A stretch of DNA of 64,000 bases from Elymus sibiricus (lineage: Eukaryota > Streptophyta > Magnoliopsida > Poales > Poaceae). The position numbers and the translations under genes were made by a program. The DNA is taken from contig CM077676.1 of assembly GCA_039707655.1 (NCBI GenBank), forward strand, positions 374,236,114-374,300,113, written 5' to 3'. Below the pieces are notes generated by a model that had not been told where the DNA came from, ran no database searches, and saw only the letters and a program-made list of their open reading frames with translations. Shown here one piece after another: positions 11,190-21,060 of the stretch (the stretch's first letter is position 1; each line of letters opens with the position of its first letter).

Positions 11190-12350
11190 GACTGGTTTAG
11201 GGCCGGTCTTTTTTTCAATGAAATATGTCCAAAATGTAATGAATGTGCTCCGGTTTCTATGAAAATCATCCGGTTTGCATGTAGTAATTCATTTATTTAT
11301 TCTTTTGCGGGGGGGGGGGGGGGGGGGGGGGTTGCATGTAATTCGTCCGGTTTGAAATGTACTCGTACGCTGACATGGTTGGATGGCCCACTGCCGCATT
11401 ACTGTCCGAGGACTCGTCCCTACCGGTTAGCGCTCAGCGTTGGAGATGCTCCGAGTGCTTGCAAGTGGACCCAGATGCTCTATGTCCCACATGTCGGCGA
11501 AAGGAAGCACGTAGAAATATTTCCGATGACCGCGGAGCCAAGCAGTACATCTCAGCAAGTAGGAAAAATGCGTGAAAAAATATGTACTATGAAGCATAGC
11601 TGCAAAGTGACGACAGGTATAGGTCGCACGCACCCAACGAGTGGTCGTAGTACGTACGAGTACAAACGAGTACGGGGTACTCCTACTCTATCAACACGAG
11701 TCCCATCGGACAACGGCGTCCGTGCTACAGCAAGCTCTTCTCCCTCCTCGTTTCTCTCTTCTAATTCTAACTCAGCCGACGCGCAGCGGGTAGGGTGGGG
11801 ATTTGCCGATAGTTGGTTTGCTCAACTGTGGTCCCACATGACAGTGAAAATGCTAGACAACACGCGTTCCCTAGCTTGAGCGGTGTGCCGGACCGACCCT
11901 AGTACTCCTGACCGTGTGGGGGTGCCACACGACGCTGCAGGCTTTTCCTTTTGAAATTGTAGAAAATGTAACATTTGGTTCTGCTTCTGCTCCTTGGCAC
12001 GGTAGACAGATAGAAACAACGATTAAAAACGCTAGGGCGGGAATTTTCCTGCGCTAAGTGGGGGAGTTTGCCAGTTTGGCGCATCGTCGGTTTTCTCACA
12101 TCGGGCCCACATGTCAGTGATAATATGCCAAGCCAATGCGCGCTGAGCGGCGGGCCAGAACGACAGTGTGGGGTGCGACGCAAATGGGACAGGCATGCTG
12201 TACTTGTTCCACTTTCTCGTTTTGAACTTGTGACGTATAACGCTTAGTTTTGAATTTATAAGTTTGGTTGTCGCGCCCATATATATACTATAGTTTGGTA
12301 GGTTGGGTCATGCATCGTACATAAATTATGAAGTTGATGCAATAGGTAAG
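11190..12350. other. Intergenic DNA with poly-G tract and two copies of the 90-bp family
   Basis: An uninterrupted run of 23 G lies at 11309-11331. Copies of the local 90-bp family are near 11829 and 12106. A long plus-strand open frame (11103-11879) reads through the G-run as polyglycine and is not supported as a gene. Confidence 0.5.
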
Positions 12351-12355
12351 TACTA

Positions 12356-12855
12356 CCTCCGTCCTGGTTTGTTGGTCCCCTTTGTGCCAAATTTTGACCA
12401 TAGAATTAACTAACAAAATATTAATGCATGTCACCAAAAAATATATCATTGGATTTGTATTTGAACATACTCCCTTCTTTCTGGTTTAGGGTTTCGAGGT
12501 ACATTAAATCACCCAATGCAAGTACCAAGAGAAAACTCACCAATGCATGTAGAAGTTCATGGACATTTGGTGGTCATTCATGAATGCATTGTAATTAATG
12601 CATCGGTAAACATAACTTTTTGAGGAAAACAAGCGTACTAATTAAGTACTTATGCAAATTACGAAATTTATTCCACCACTCACCATCTACCTTGGTTGAA
12701 GAGATTTTGAAATTGAGCCCTATAAACCGGAAAGGAGGGAGTAGTTTCCAACGATATTGTTTTTTGTGACATGCATTAACTTATTGTTAGTTAAATATGA
12801 AGTCAAAATTTCGCACAAAACACGAAGGTGACCAATAAACTAGGGCGAAGACAGT
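12356..12855. mobile_element. Outer Stowaway-like MITE, split by another MITE
   Basis: Left end CCTCCGTCCTGGTTTGTTGG and right end CCAATAAACTAGGGCGAAGA are diverged inverted repeats. Next to them are inverted AAATTTTGACCAT and CAAAATTTCGCAC type blocks and TTAACTAACAA against TTGTTAGTTAA. A TA precedes the left end; the right flank has decayed to TG. The inner element at 12470-12741 separates the halves. Confidence 0.65.
12470..12741. mobile_element. Inner Stowaway-like MITE
   Basis: Ends CTCCCTTCTTTCTGGTTTAG and TATAAACCGGAAAGGAGGGAG are inverted repeats, flanked on both sides by TA (12468-12469 and 12742-12743). Length 272 bp, no coding capacity. It sits inside the element at 12356-12855 and is therefore the younger insertion. 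Confidence 0.75.
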
Positions 12856-13007
12856 GATATATATATAATTAACGCCAAATGAGAGCAAGGGATCACACAT
12901 GTCATTTACGACTGGAATGATAGTGTGATACAGTACGCGATGCAGTGCTGGTTACAGGAGGCAAGAAGAAAGATGCATCCATCGACGACCTCCTCCTCCT
13001 CCTCGAC

Positions 13008-13544
13008 TTAGGGCGCCGGCCCACCGAACGGCAGCTGAGGAGCAGCGGCTTTCGTGGCAAGGTCAACGTGCTTCTGAACAATGGCGTCCAAGGCTTCTAG
13101 CCGGTCAAAGAAGGCTAATGTCTTAGCATCATCCCTGGCCCTGTAGTGGCCTATGTAGATGATTTCCTCGTAGACATGGATGTGTAGGTCGACAGTTTCT
13201 TGCACGACGAGGCGCTGCGCGGCGAGCGCAGCCTCGAGGTGGACATTCTTCGTCGTGACATCGGGCAGTTGCAGGGCCACCAGTGCGTGAAAGAGGTTGT
13301 CACCATGGAGGCCGATGAGGGTGGCAGGTAACGAGGAGCCTGGGCGCGTGGGCTGGAGGAGTACGGCAAGGTCGTCCACGTGCTTTTTGACGACGGTGAA
13401 CTTGCGAATGGAGCGGACCATCATCTCGCCCATGTGAGAGCCAAAACCATCGTTGCCGAGGGCTATGATGCTAGCGGTCGCCAGCACCGTCTGGAGACGC
13501 TGCTCGGTGCCAGGCTGCAGGCCGGCGTCGTGGATCTCTGGCAC
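13008..13544 (-). CDS. Conserved grass protein of unknown function, start damaged
   Basis: An open frame of 178 codons on the minus strand ending in TAG at 13008. The protein is helical, alanine- and leucine-rich, with blocks TVLATASIIALGNDGFGSHM, HVDDLAVLL, LFHALVALQLPDVTTKN, AALAAQRLVVQETVDLHIHV and EEIIYIGHYRARDDAKTLAF. I recall similar uncharacterised proteins in wheat but know no function. The frame has only a GTG at 13544 and extends upstream (WQAAVPEIHDAG) to a stop without an ATG. An ATG at 13574-13576 (MEV...) lies in another frame. One small indel between 13545 and 13574 would join them, so the locus may be a recent pseudogene. A TATA box at 13695-13705 fits a start near 13576. A MITE nest lies just upstream and another just downstream. 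Confidence 0.5.
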   Translation of the reverse strand: MPEIHDAGLQPGTEQRLQTVLATASIIALGNDGFGSHMGEMMVRSIRKFTVVKKHVDDLAVLLQPTRPGSSLPATLIGLHGDNLFHALVALQLPDVTTKNVHLEAALAAQRLVVQETVDLHIHVYEEIIYIGHYRARDDAKTLAFFDRLEALDAIVQKHVDLATKAAAPQLPFGGPAP

Positions 13545-13694
13545 AGCCGCCTGCCACTCGTGTCCATCACCTCCATGGGTGGTTGTGGCTTCTGGTCACT
13601 TGGTCTTGGATTAGAGTGAGCAGTGTTGCACAGACTAGGTGCGTAGTACTAGTAGGTGCATACGATTCGGTAGATGGATTGGAGTGGAGGGGTG

Positions 13695-13705
13695 CCTTAT
13701 ATGAG
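13695..13705 (-). promoter_or_regulatory. TATA box of the unknown-function gene
   Basis: The minus strand reads CTCATATAAGG, about 120 bases upstream of the ATG at 13576. Good plant TATA consensus and spacing. The MITE cluster begins only 70 bases further upstream. Confidence 0.5.
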
Positions 13706-13877
13706 AGTGTAAACTGCGTTGCATTCATATCGTGCTGGCTCCATTCTGCTTCTCCAATTAATTCCTTCTGCATGCTTCCCTCCATTCCACAATGTAGTGC
13801 TCCTGCGCTTCCCGAGATCTAAGTTTGACCATAAATTTAACCAACGAGACCGACTGCGGCGGAAGCAAAAATTATAC

Positions 13878-14410
13878 GACTGGTCACAATGGGAGTAACT
13901 TCAAGAGTAACATCGGGTCCAACTCAGCAAATTTGCCTATGTGGCAATGAGTTAATGAGGAGAGAGGTAAATTGAGTAACTTAGACTAGCCATAGTGGGA
14001 GTAACTTCAGCAGTAACATCGAGTCCAACTCAGCAAATTTGCCTATGTGGCAATGAGTTAATGAGGAGAGAGGTAGTTTGAGTAACTTAGCTAGTTACCA
14101 TAACATCACATATCCCAATACAATATGAGTCTATAACCTAATAAATGAAGTTTTGCATGACACCACACTTATGTTACTACCCACTATGAAGGTAGTAACA
14201 TAATCTAGGGATATGTGTATGTTACTAGTGTATGTTACTCTCCACTATGGCTAGTCTTAGCTAGTTACTCACATTCTATGAGTAACATCACACATACAAC
14301 CACAAAATGAGTCTATAACCTAATAAATGAAGCTTTGCATGACACTACACATATGTTACTACTACCCACTATGGAGGTAGTAACATAGTCAAGGATAGCG
14401 TGTATGTTAC
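13878..14410. mobile_element. Middle MITE of the nest, split in two
   Basis: The left half (13878-13983) begins GACTGGTCACAATGGGAGTA. The right half (14257-14410) matches the second half of the inner element (GAGTCTATAACCTAATAAAT, GCATGACAC, CACTATGGAGGTAGTAACAT). It is a diverged copy of the same family as the inner element. Its right tip is eroded. It sits in the loop of the outer MITE, between the mirrored AATTATAC and GTATAATT. Confidence 0.7.
13984..14256. mobile_element. Inner Harbinger-type MITE, complete
   Basis: Perfect inverted ends GACTAGCCATAGTGG and CCACTATGGCTAGTC, flanked by TTA on both sides (13981-13983 and 14257-14259). Length 273 bp. The TTA duplication assigns it to PIF-Harbinger. 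It inserted into an older copy of its own family. Confidence 0.82.
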
Positions 14411-14590
14411 TAGTAGTAGTATAATTTTTGCTCCCGCCGCAGTCGATCTCGTTGGTTAAATTTATGGTCAAACTTAGATCTCGGGAAGCGCGGGCGCACT
14501 ACATTGTGGAAAATTGAATGAGGATGCATCATTGACCGTTCAATGTTTCGGGAACCGCTACCCTCTCCCTCGTTGGCATTCAAGCCGTAT

Positions 14591-14800
14591 CAATGTAAAT
14601 GCGTGTCAAAAAGAGACTAGTCTACAGTTCGCCACGAGCCTATAACTAGCGATCGCCACAATAACCGTAAGATCTGCATCCGATGGTGGCACCTATTGGA
14701 CGCAAACAGCAATAAAAAACAAATGCCATGGCATTTTACAAAACCGCCACACCATGCCCCTCCCCTACACATGAGAGACTGCCACGCGAGCGTTCACAAC
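14591..14800 (+). repeat. Direct repeat flanking the SINA-like gene, left copy
   Basis: About 210 bp shared with 16789-16994 in the same orientation. Common blocks are ATGCGTGT, AGTTCGCC, AACCGTAAGATCTGCATCCG, AATGCCATGGCATTTTACAA, GCCACACCA, GCCCCTCCCC and CTGCCACGCGAGCGTTC. A second pair (GCGACACATCAAAG.AGTAC at 15016 and 16378) lies inside the first. No LTR features were seen. Confidence 0.75.
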
Positions 14801-15140
14801 TGCCACATTCGGGTTGCGCTTGGCTCTTCGCCTCTTCGGGAAGTCGTACTACTACAATAATACTAGTATATGCTTCTGGCAATCTGACACCGAATGAACT
14901 GTTGCATGTTCACCGCGTGGGGGAGGGAGAGCGTGTTGTAAGCAAAAGCTTCTCCTTGTACATGGGCGAGGGAGAGGGCGTAGTAATCAAGCTTCTCCTT
15001 GTTGTACGAGTTAACGCGACACATCAAAGCAGTACACTCAATTTTCTCAAGAAGTTGTGTTTACCGATGCATAAATTACAATGCATGCATGCATGCCATG
15101 ATTTTCCTTTTGATCCTTTGATGTGCTGATTTAATGCTCC

Positions 15141-16112
15141 TTGAAGTATGAACATGTGATGGTAAAACTTTCTAGTAATGCCCCGGCCCTAAAGCGAGAG
15201 ATGGTGGTGCACGAGGAGAGCGAGATCATGCCGACGGAACAGGACCCGACGATGGACGTCTTTATGGACCTCACCATGCTCCACTGCCCCTTCTGCCTCC
15301 GCCCCTTGAAGCCTCCAGTGTACGAGGTTCGAATACATCTTGTTTGTTCAGCTGATCGAGCAAGGCACAGTTTTCTTGATTGATGTGGCATTCGATTGAT
15401 TTGTGCAGTGCAAGGGAGAGCACCTGGCCTGCGCGGACTGCCGCGGCGAACGGCCCAGGAACCAGCGGCGGTGCCAGAAGTGTGAGCGCGGCGGCGGCTT
15501 CGACGTGCGCAACACGGTGATGGACGTCGTCCTCACCTCGGTGAGGGAGAGTGCCTGCACGAAGGCTGTGGGCTCTACGTCACTTACCACAAGCTCCACG
15601 ATTACCAGAGTGCATGTCTACTCGCGCCGTGCAAGTGCCCCGTGCCCGCCTGCGGCTACGAAGGCCCACTGCCGGCGCTCCCCAACCACCTCATCACCGT
15701 GCACCCCATGCCCATGCATAGGATCCAGTATGGCAAGGTGCTCCAGCTACAGGTGCCGGTGTTGGAACCGCGGCGCTTGCTGTTCACGGAGGAGGACGGC
15801 CATGTGTTTTTCGTGGTCGGCGGCGCGCTCGACATCGGTGTGCCTATCGCCGTGTCGGTCATCTGCATCAGAGCGGGGGCGTCCCCACCGCCGCACTACG
15901 CGGCCAAGGTGTGGGCGAACGGGCCACCGGGGGCGCCCAACGGCAGGACCGATGCCGTCAAGGTGGAAATCGAGGTGACAAGCAGCAAGGAGCCTGACGC
16001 CGTCGCCGTGGAGGAGCTGACCTTCTTGATAGTCCTGCCCAAGCTGCTGGCCGGGGATGGGTCATCGAGGATGGTGTCCCTCCACATTCGGATTGACAAG
16101 CTCACCTCCTAA
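15141..16112 (+). pseudogene. SINA-like RING E3 ubiquitin ligase, two exons, one frameshift
   Basis: Exon 1 is 15141-15326. The intron is 15327-15408 (GT...AG, 82 bp). Exon 2 starts TGCAAGGGAGAGCACCTG and runs to the stop at 16110-16112. The RING finger spans the splice junction: CPFCLRPLKPPVYE, then CKGEHLACADC and CQKC. A SIAH-type zinc finger follows (CLHEGCG...HKLHDYQSACLLAPCKCPVPACGYEG...H..TVHP), then a SINA-type C-terminal domain (VLQLQVPVLEPRRLLFTEED to SLHIRIDKLTS). The family binds substrates for ubiquitination. After VVLTSVRE near 15549 the frame shifts. Exon 2 has 704 bases, one short of a multiple of three, so a single base seems lost. The shift falls before the SIAH finger. ATG at 15201 is an alternative start; the acidic N-terminus usual in this family is short here. 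Pseudogene or assembly error. Confidence 0.75.
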
Positions 16113-16788
16113 ATGATTCCACAATGCCTTCTAGTTATCTTAGTAATATGCTAATGTAGGGTTTAGTTTGGTCTACTTTACCTTAAGAGATGGTGGATTT
16201 TGGTGGCGATGCAGCAATTACTTCAACATCACATCAGCAGTTGAAGTAATTCCCAACAGTCCAAGGGATATTTTATGTCTGTTGGATATAAGATCTTTTG
16301 GGTAAGAAATAAACCTAAATATAAGCTGCTTATATGTTTGTTTGTTAAGGAAGTGTTGCATACTTCTGCGATTTGACGCGACACATCAAAGTAGTACTAC
16401 TAGTACTCACCCGACTGCGCACCAGGCAGACCAATCTCGTGTCGTGTTGGTGCCGTGTGTGGTACCCACATTAAGCAAAACCCCGCGCCTCCAGCTGAGC
16501 CTCCGCGTTTTGAATCTTTGAATCTAAAGGCCAAGGAGCAACGTGAACCTTTGATAGAGCGAATCGGATGGTTGAGAACACTATGATTCATAGCTACAGA
16601 TGCGTGTGTGAGAGAGGATGAGTGCGTGCGTGCACCTCTTCTCTTCATGTACGACGTACTAAACCTAGAGTACGAGTGTATGTGTGTTGCATCGACCTAG
16701 AGAGCTAGAGATGGTGTGTGCAAGAAGTCCTGAGAGACTCGTGAGCATAGGTGTGTGCGTGGGAAAGAGGGAGAGAGATGATATGTGT
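16113..16788. other. 3' flank of the SINA-like gene
   Basis: Probable 3' UTR and terminator region at first (AATAAACC at 16307 could serve as a polyadenylation signal). After it comes the second copy of GCGACACATCAAAG (16378). Then follows GT/GA-rich DNA from 16600 that resembles 18080-18180 (GTGCGTGCGTGCACCTCTTC in both). Confidence 0.45.
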
Positions 16789-16994
16789 CGATGTAATGCG
16801 TGTGAAAAAAAATAGTCAATAGTTCGCCGCTAGGCTATTCCTGGCGAACACCCCAGTAACCGTAAGATCTGCATCCGACGGTGCCAGTTATTGGACTAAA
16901 ACAACAGTAAAAAAAGAAATGCCATGGCATTTTACAAAACTGCCACACCACGCCCCTCCCCACACATGAAACTGCCACGCGAGCGTTCGCAACT
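16789..16994 (+). repeat. Direct repeat flanking the SINA-like gene, right copy
   Basis: Partner of 14591-14800, same orientation, offset 2.2 kb. It is followed by unrelated sequence (GAGGGAGCCATAGCC), while the left copy continues TGCCACATTCGG. Confidence 0.75.
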
Positions 16995-17900
16995 GAGGGA
17001 GCCATAGCCATGGTCTGCTCCTTGGTGCGATCTATAGGATTATTAAAAAGGTCAGGCTTTTGGTGCGCGGTAGGCGGGGGATCTTGGCCTGTCCGTTTGC
17101 TACTCCTCACATGCGGTCGTACATGTCAGTGATGTATCAAGCCGATGAGTGTCGAGCGGCGGGCTGGACCGACCGTCTGTTCTTTCTACTGCTCACATGC
17201 AGTTGCACATGTCAGTGACACACCAAGCTGATGCGCGTCCCTTCGGTGAGTGGCGGGCTGGACCGACCATGTGTCGGTGCAACGCGAACGGGACGGGCTG
17301 TAAGTTTACCGCCTAACTTGATACTATGTAAAGTGTAACACTTGCTTTCACTCCTTAACGAGATCGGTCGATAGAAATCCCCATTAGAAAGGCGAGGGCG
17401 GTGTTTTTCTAGCACGGGAAGCGAGGGAGTTTTTTTTACTGGAGAGGAGGTGTGGGAGTTTGGCCAACGGTTTGCATACGTTTCTCGGACGCGTACATGG
17501 GCCCGCGCTCTCAGAGGCCATCGTGGTGGAGCCACACGCCCGCAACCTCTCAGACCAAAAAAAGAGGAGCCCGCTGCTGGCTATTTCTATAATTAGTTTT
17601 GAAATTCTCAATCGTTCATGTGTGACGTGATATCAGCCGTTCATTGATGTTGATCCAACGGTCTAGGTGTTTCGGATTCTCGTCTACAGTATCCTAAGTG
17701 TACCCACCCTAAAAAAAGTGTCTACGTTCTTCTAGAACCATCGGCACGTCAGTGTGATCAAATCCACACAAGGAAGCTAGAAAACAACACCTCCACATGT
17801 GCCACGTGGCTTCATTGATGCCCCCCCTACATCATTTTATTCATAAATATATTGACTGAAAAAGAGAGACATCACCCTAAACAAGATCTTCCTCGTATTT
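16995..17900. other. Intergenic DNA with two tandem copies of the 90-bp family
   Basis: Copies of the local family lie at 17113-17180 and 17196-17304, only about 85 bases apart. Each has CATGTCAGTGA, CAAGC.GATG and GCGGGCTGGACCGACC. No gene recognised. Confidence 0.5.
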
Positions 17901-19200
17901 TGTTTCCTACGAAGTAGTGCCATGCTATTGGAAATCCAACTTGGTTGCTTTGCACGTACCGGAAGTACTAGTGCCACATCATCTAAAAAGCCTTTCTACA
18001 CGCGTCAAATTATCAATCACGTGGGTTGCCTCTTCTTATAGAAATGTGCTCCACCGTGTACCCGTGTGTCTGTATGAGGGAAGAAGTGAGTGCGTGCGTG
18101 CACCTCTTCTCTTCATACATGTACTCCACCTAGTGGGTGTGTCAGAGAGAGAGAGAGAGAGAGAGAAAGAGATGGTGTGTGCGACATGCCTCTATACATA
18201 TGTTTGTGTCAAAGAGAGGCCTACATACAAAGTATATGTATGTGCAGGGGGCGATATACGAGAAGAGAGGGGAAGGATATCGTTTACGCCAGATATCGAT
18301 AGAGATGGATAGAGGGAAGAACTTTACGAGCATACAAGTGCTAGGACAGAGGGGGTGCTTGAAGATGGTGCGAGAGGCCATGTAGACGAAGATAAGGAAG
18401 GAGTACAAGTGCGATATCGATAATTAAAGAGAGGGGATGAGAACGTGCGTGGGCACGCGCGTCTGATTGATAGATAAAGCAGAAGGCATGGATGATGAGA
18501 TGGGAGGGACAATTAATGTGTGTGTGGTAGGCGGTCCTATCGAGAGAGGTCATAGTTCGGTCGATGTGTGTACGTGGGAAAAGAGGGGGAGACCTAACTA
18601 GAGATATAGATCGGTCGGTTTGTGTGGGAAAATAGCGAGAGAGACCTGGCTACACATAGAGGGAAATCAATTGGTGCACATGCATGCATGTGTCAGAGAT
18701 AAAGAACTCCCAGAGTGACAAAGAGAGGGAGAGGTGTGTGTGGGGGGGGGGGAGGGATGCAGCTAGCTAGCTACCTACCTACCTAGGAGATGGTGCGAGA
18801 GGCCTATTGGTTAGTTAGCTTGAGACAGTGTACGAGTGCGAGATGGATAACAACAGAGAGGGCGACAGTGCGCGCGTTCCTCAGAGTTAGGGTGGGAGGC
18901 ATGGATGGTGAGAGGAGGGTAGGACCATATGTGTACATGTTTGTGTGTGGTAGCTAGGCAGACCTAGCTAGAGGGGTATATCGATTGGTGTGTGTGGGGA
19001 AGAGGCAGATGGAGAGACCTAGAGAGATCGTGGGAGACCGACCTAGAGAACGAGAATGTGTGTGCGCGATGTAGAGGATGCCGAGTGGGGAGTGTGTGTG
19101 CATATATATATGCATGCACGATAGGAAAGTTAGTGGTATATATCCACAAAGAGAGGAGGAGTGTGTGAGTGGGTGTAAAAGACTCACATAGATGATAATC
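17901..19200. repeat. GA/GT-rich low-complexity tract
   Basis: A (GA)n run lies at 18144-18166, a G-run at 18749-18760 and a TAGC/TACC run at 18770-18785. Long stretches are rich in GTGTG, GAGAGAG and CATGCATG. The order GTGTGTG, GGGAAAGAGG, GAGACCTA, TAGAGA recurs around 16690, 18560, 18620 and 18990, as in a decayed long tandem repeat. Protein-like frames here are compositional artefacts. Confidence 0.55.
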
Positions 19201-19309
19201 AATATAAAAGTGGATTCAAATATTTGAATAAGAGATCATGATGTTTGTAACCCATGCATGCATGAATATAATGGAGATATGTGTGTGGTTTTGAATTGAA
19301 CATGCAATA

Positions 19310-19640
19310 CTATATACACGTCAAACAAGCCAAAATTGATTTGAATTTGAGACACCGATGGCAGGCATCGTTTGACTACATTGCATCCATGCATGGACAT
19401 AACTATTCGAATTTGAGATAATGTGTGGCTTTCGTAGCTAACATCTAAATGCTGTGTGGGGGGGGGGGGGGGCATGCATTGTGTGTGTTAAACACATTAT
19501 ACATATGAAAACATGGTTTAGATCATTCCGAACGTCTAGCTAGAGCATGAAATGTACTGTGATTTGAATTCAACATAAAATGGATACAAATATTTGAATT
19601 GGAGATCGTATGGTACATCTAGTTCATATTTAAATAGGAT
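19310..19640 (+). repeat. Diverged repeat, partner of 8640-8910
   Basis: Same block order as the copy at 8640, extended by a 15-base G-run at 19458-19472. The flanks repeat the motif GGAT.CAAATATTTGAAT (19213 and 19585), an additional internal duplication. Confidence 0.55.
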
Positions 19641-20400
19641 TACTACTACATGCATGTATTGTGTTATCAAGATAATATTTAAATGATGGTATAACTTGAC
19701 AACAATCATATTCAAATAGGGAAAATTGATTCAAATTGAGTCAATATGGTAGACGAAAGTGTTTTGATTTTTTTGCGGGAGTGCTTTGATTTGTTTTTTT
19801 GTTGTGTTGATTTGTTGTTGAGGGAAGTGCGAATTGATTTGGTACAGTACACGCTAAGCTTGTTCTACCAAATTTGTTAGTTATTTGTTGTTGGTTTTGA
19901 ATGGCATTTGTAGTAATATTGTAAAACGGGACATGACTCTCTCATGTCTTGTACGAATTGTCTTTTGTCTTGTTTTTTTTGTACACGTTAAGCTTGTTCT
20001 CCCGAACTTCGAAGCCGCGCCTTGTTATCCCAAAATTTTCAAGCTAGAGTATCTCTTTGTCTCTTGTGGTGCAAAACTCCCGCCTCTTCAACCCGCGCCT
20101 TGTTATCCCGAAATTTCAACGCGCGCGAAAACTCCCTCCTCATCCGAAATCAGTCGCGCCGCCCAACACGCGAAACCCCCCTTCTACCCCTCAGCCGGAA
20201 ATACCGCCTCGACGTCCCATGGATAAAACGGGTGGGGGTACTTTCGTAACTTACCCCAAATTTCGGACAAGCGCGTCCCTAAGCCATGGCTCCCCCCTCT
20301 CTTCCCCTGCGTTACCCCCATTCGTACACCGAGACCGGCAAAACTCGTGAAACCCCACCCTCCTCCATCCGCCACCCGACCGCCGCCCAGCCAAAGCCTC
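19641..20400 (+). other. Junction region before the CACTA ORF exons
   Basis: It contains a local duplication: GTACACGCTAAGCTTGTTCT at 19849 and GTACACGTTAAGCTTGTTCT at 19981. A second pair is CGCGCCTTGTTATCCC.AAA at 20019 and 20092. From about 20000 the sequence is CG-rich and leads into the first ORF-like exon. I could not place the left terminus of the CACTA element here. Confidence 0.45.
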
Positions 20401-20799
20401 ATCCCCGATGACGTTGTCCATAGCAACAGCTCGACGTCCCTCATCCATCGCTCCGGATGAGGATCCGTTGTCGATCTCATCGTCCCGCCGGTTCAGCCGC
20501 CCCGTCCTCCACCTCCAAGGAGCTGCCCCGACGTTCGCCTCATCTAATGTGCCACCTCCATTCCCACAGTGCCGTCTTCACCTGCCCCACCGGAACCGCA
20601 ACACCCTCTCCAATTCCTCCGACGAAGCTGAAGCCTACTCGGCGCCACCAAGGAGGTTCTACACTCATCGCTGCATTTTCTCTTTTATTCAACCTCACGG
20701 GGCTGCCGGTGCTCGATCCCGAGCCGCCATGGCGCGTCTCCATCGACGGCGGCGTCACCGGCCACTCCCTCCACGGTGTCTCTCCCCCATGGCGTTGCT

Positions 20800-21060
20800 C
20801 CCTCGGCGGGGATGTCCACACCAGCAGGAGCTGCTCCGGCTCTCGCTCACGCTGCTTCTCTGCTCTTGCTGTTGGTCGCACTGCTGCTCTGCTCTTGCTC
20901 TCGTTCATGCTGCTACTGTGCTCTGCTCTTGCTCTCGCTCGCGCTACTGCTGCTGCTACACGACCTACTGCAGCTACACGAGTTGCTGCTTTAGCTCTCA
21001 CTCGCGCTGCTGCTCCGGGCGCAGCTGCTGCAGCTGCATGAGCTGCTCTCTGCTAGTGCG
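20800..21060 (+). repeat. GCTGCTCTTGCTCTCGCTC-type repeat
   Basis: Irregular repeats of CTGCT, CTTGCTCTCGCTC and GCTGCTGC. Strand-asymmetric and low in information. It generates several overlapping open frames. Confidence 0.65.

Larger units (their letters stand above)
13775..14515. mobile_element. Stowaway-like MITE, outermost of three nested elements
   Basis: The left arm (CTTCCCTCCATTCCACAATG, then GCGCTTCCCGAGATCTAAG, TTTGACCATAAATTTAACCA, GACCGACTGCGGCGG) is mirrored by the right arm at 14418-14512 (CCGCCGCAGTCGATC, TGGTTAAATTTATGGTCAAA, CTTAGATCTCGGGAAGCGC, ACATTGTGGA). The arms are about 100 bp. The right tip has lost its last bases and no clean TA duplication remains. The loop was the target for the next element. 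Confidence 0.75.

Noticed and set aside
11103..11879. 258-codon open frame on the plus strand
   Set aside because: It crosses a Harbinger MITE end and the 23-G run (polyglycine) and has no recognisable domain; its openness is a chance effect.
14591..16994. Direct repeats around the SINA-like gene as LTRs of a retroelement
   Set aside because: No TG...CA ends, primer site, polypurine tract or target duplication, and the enclosed DNA is an intron-containing host gene.
18137..19202. Arg/Glu- and His/Ser-rich open frames
   Set aside because: They translate GA/GT-rich low-complexity DNA.
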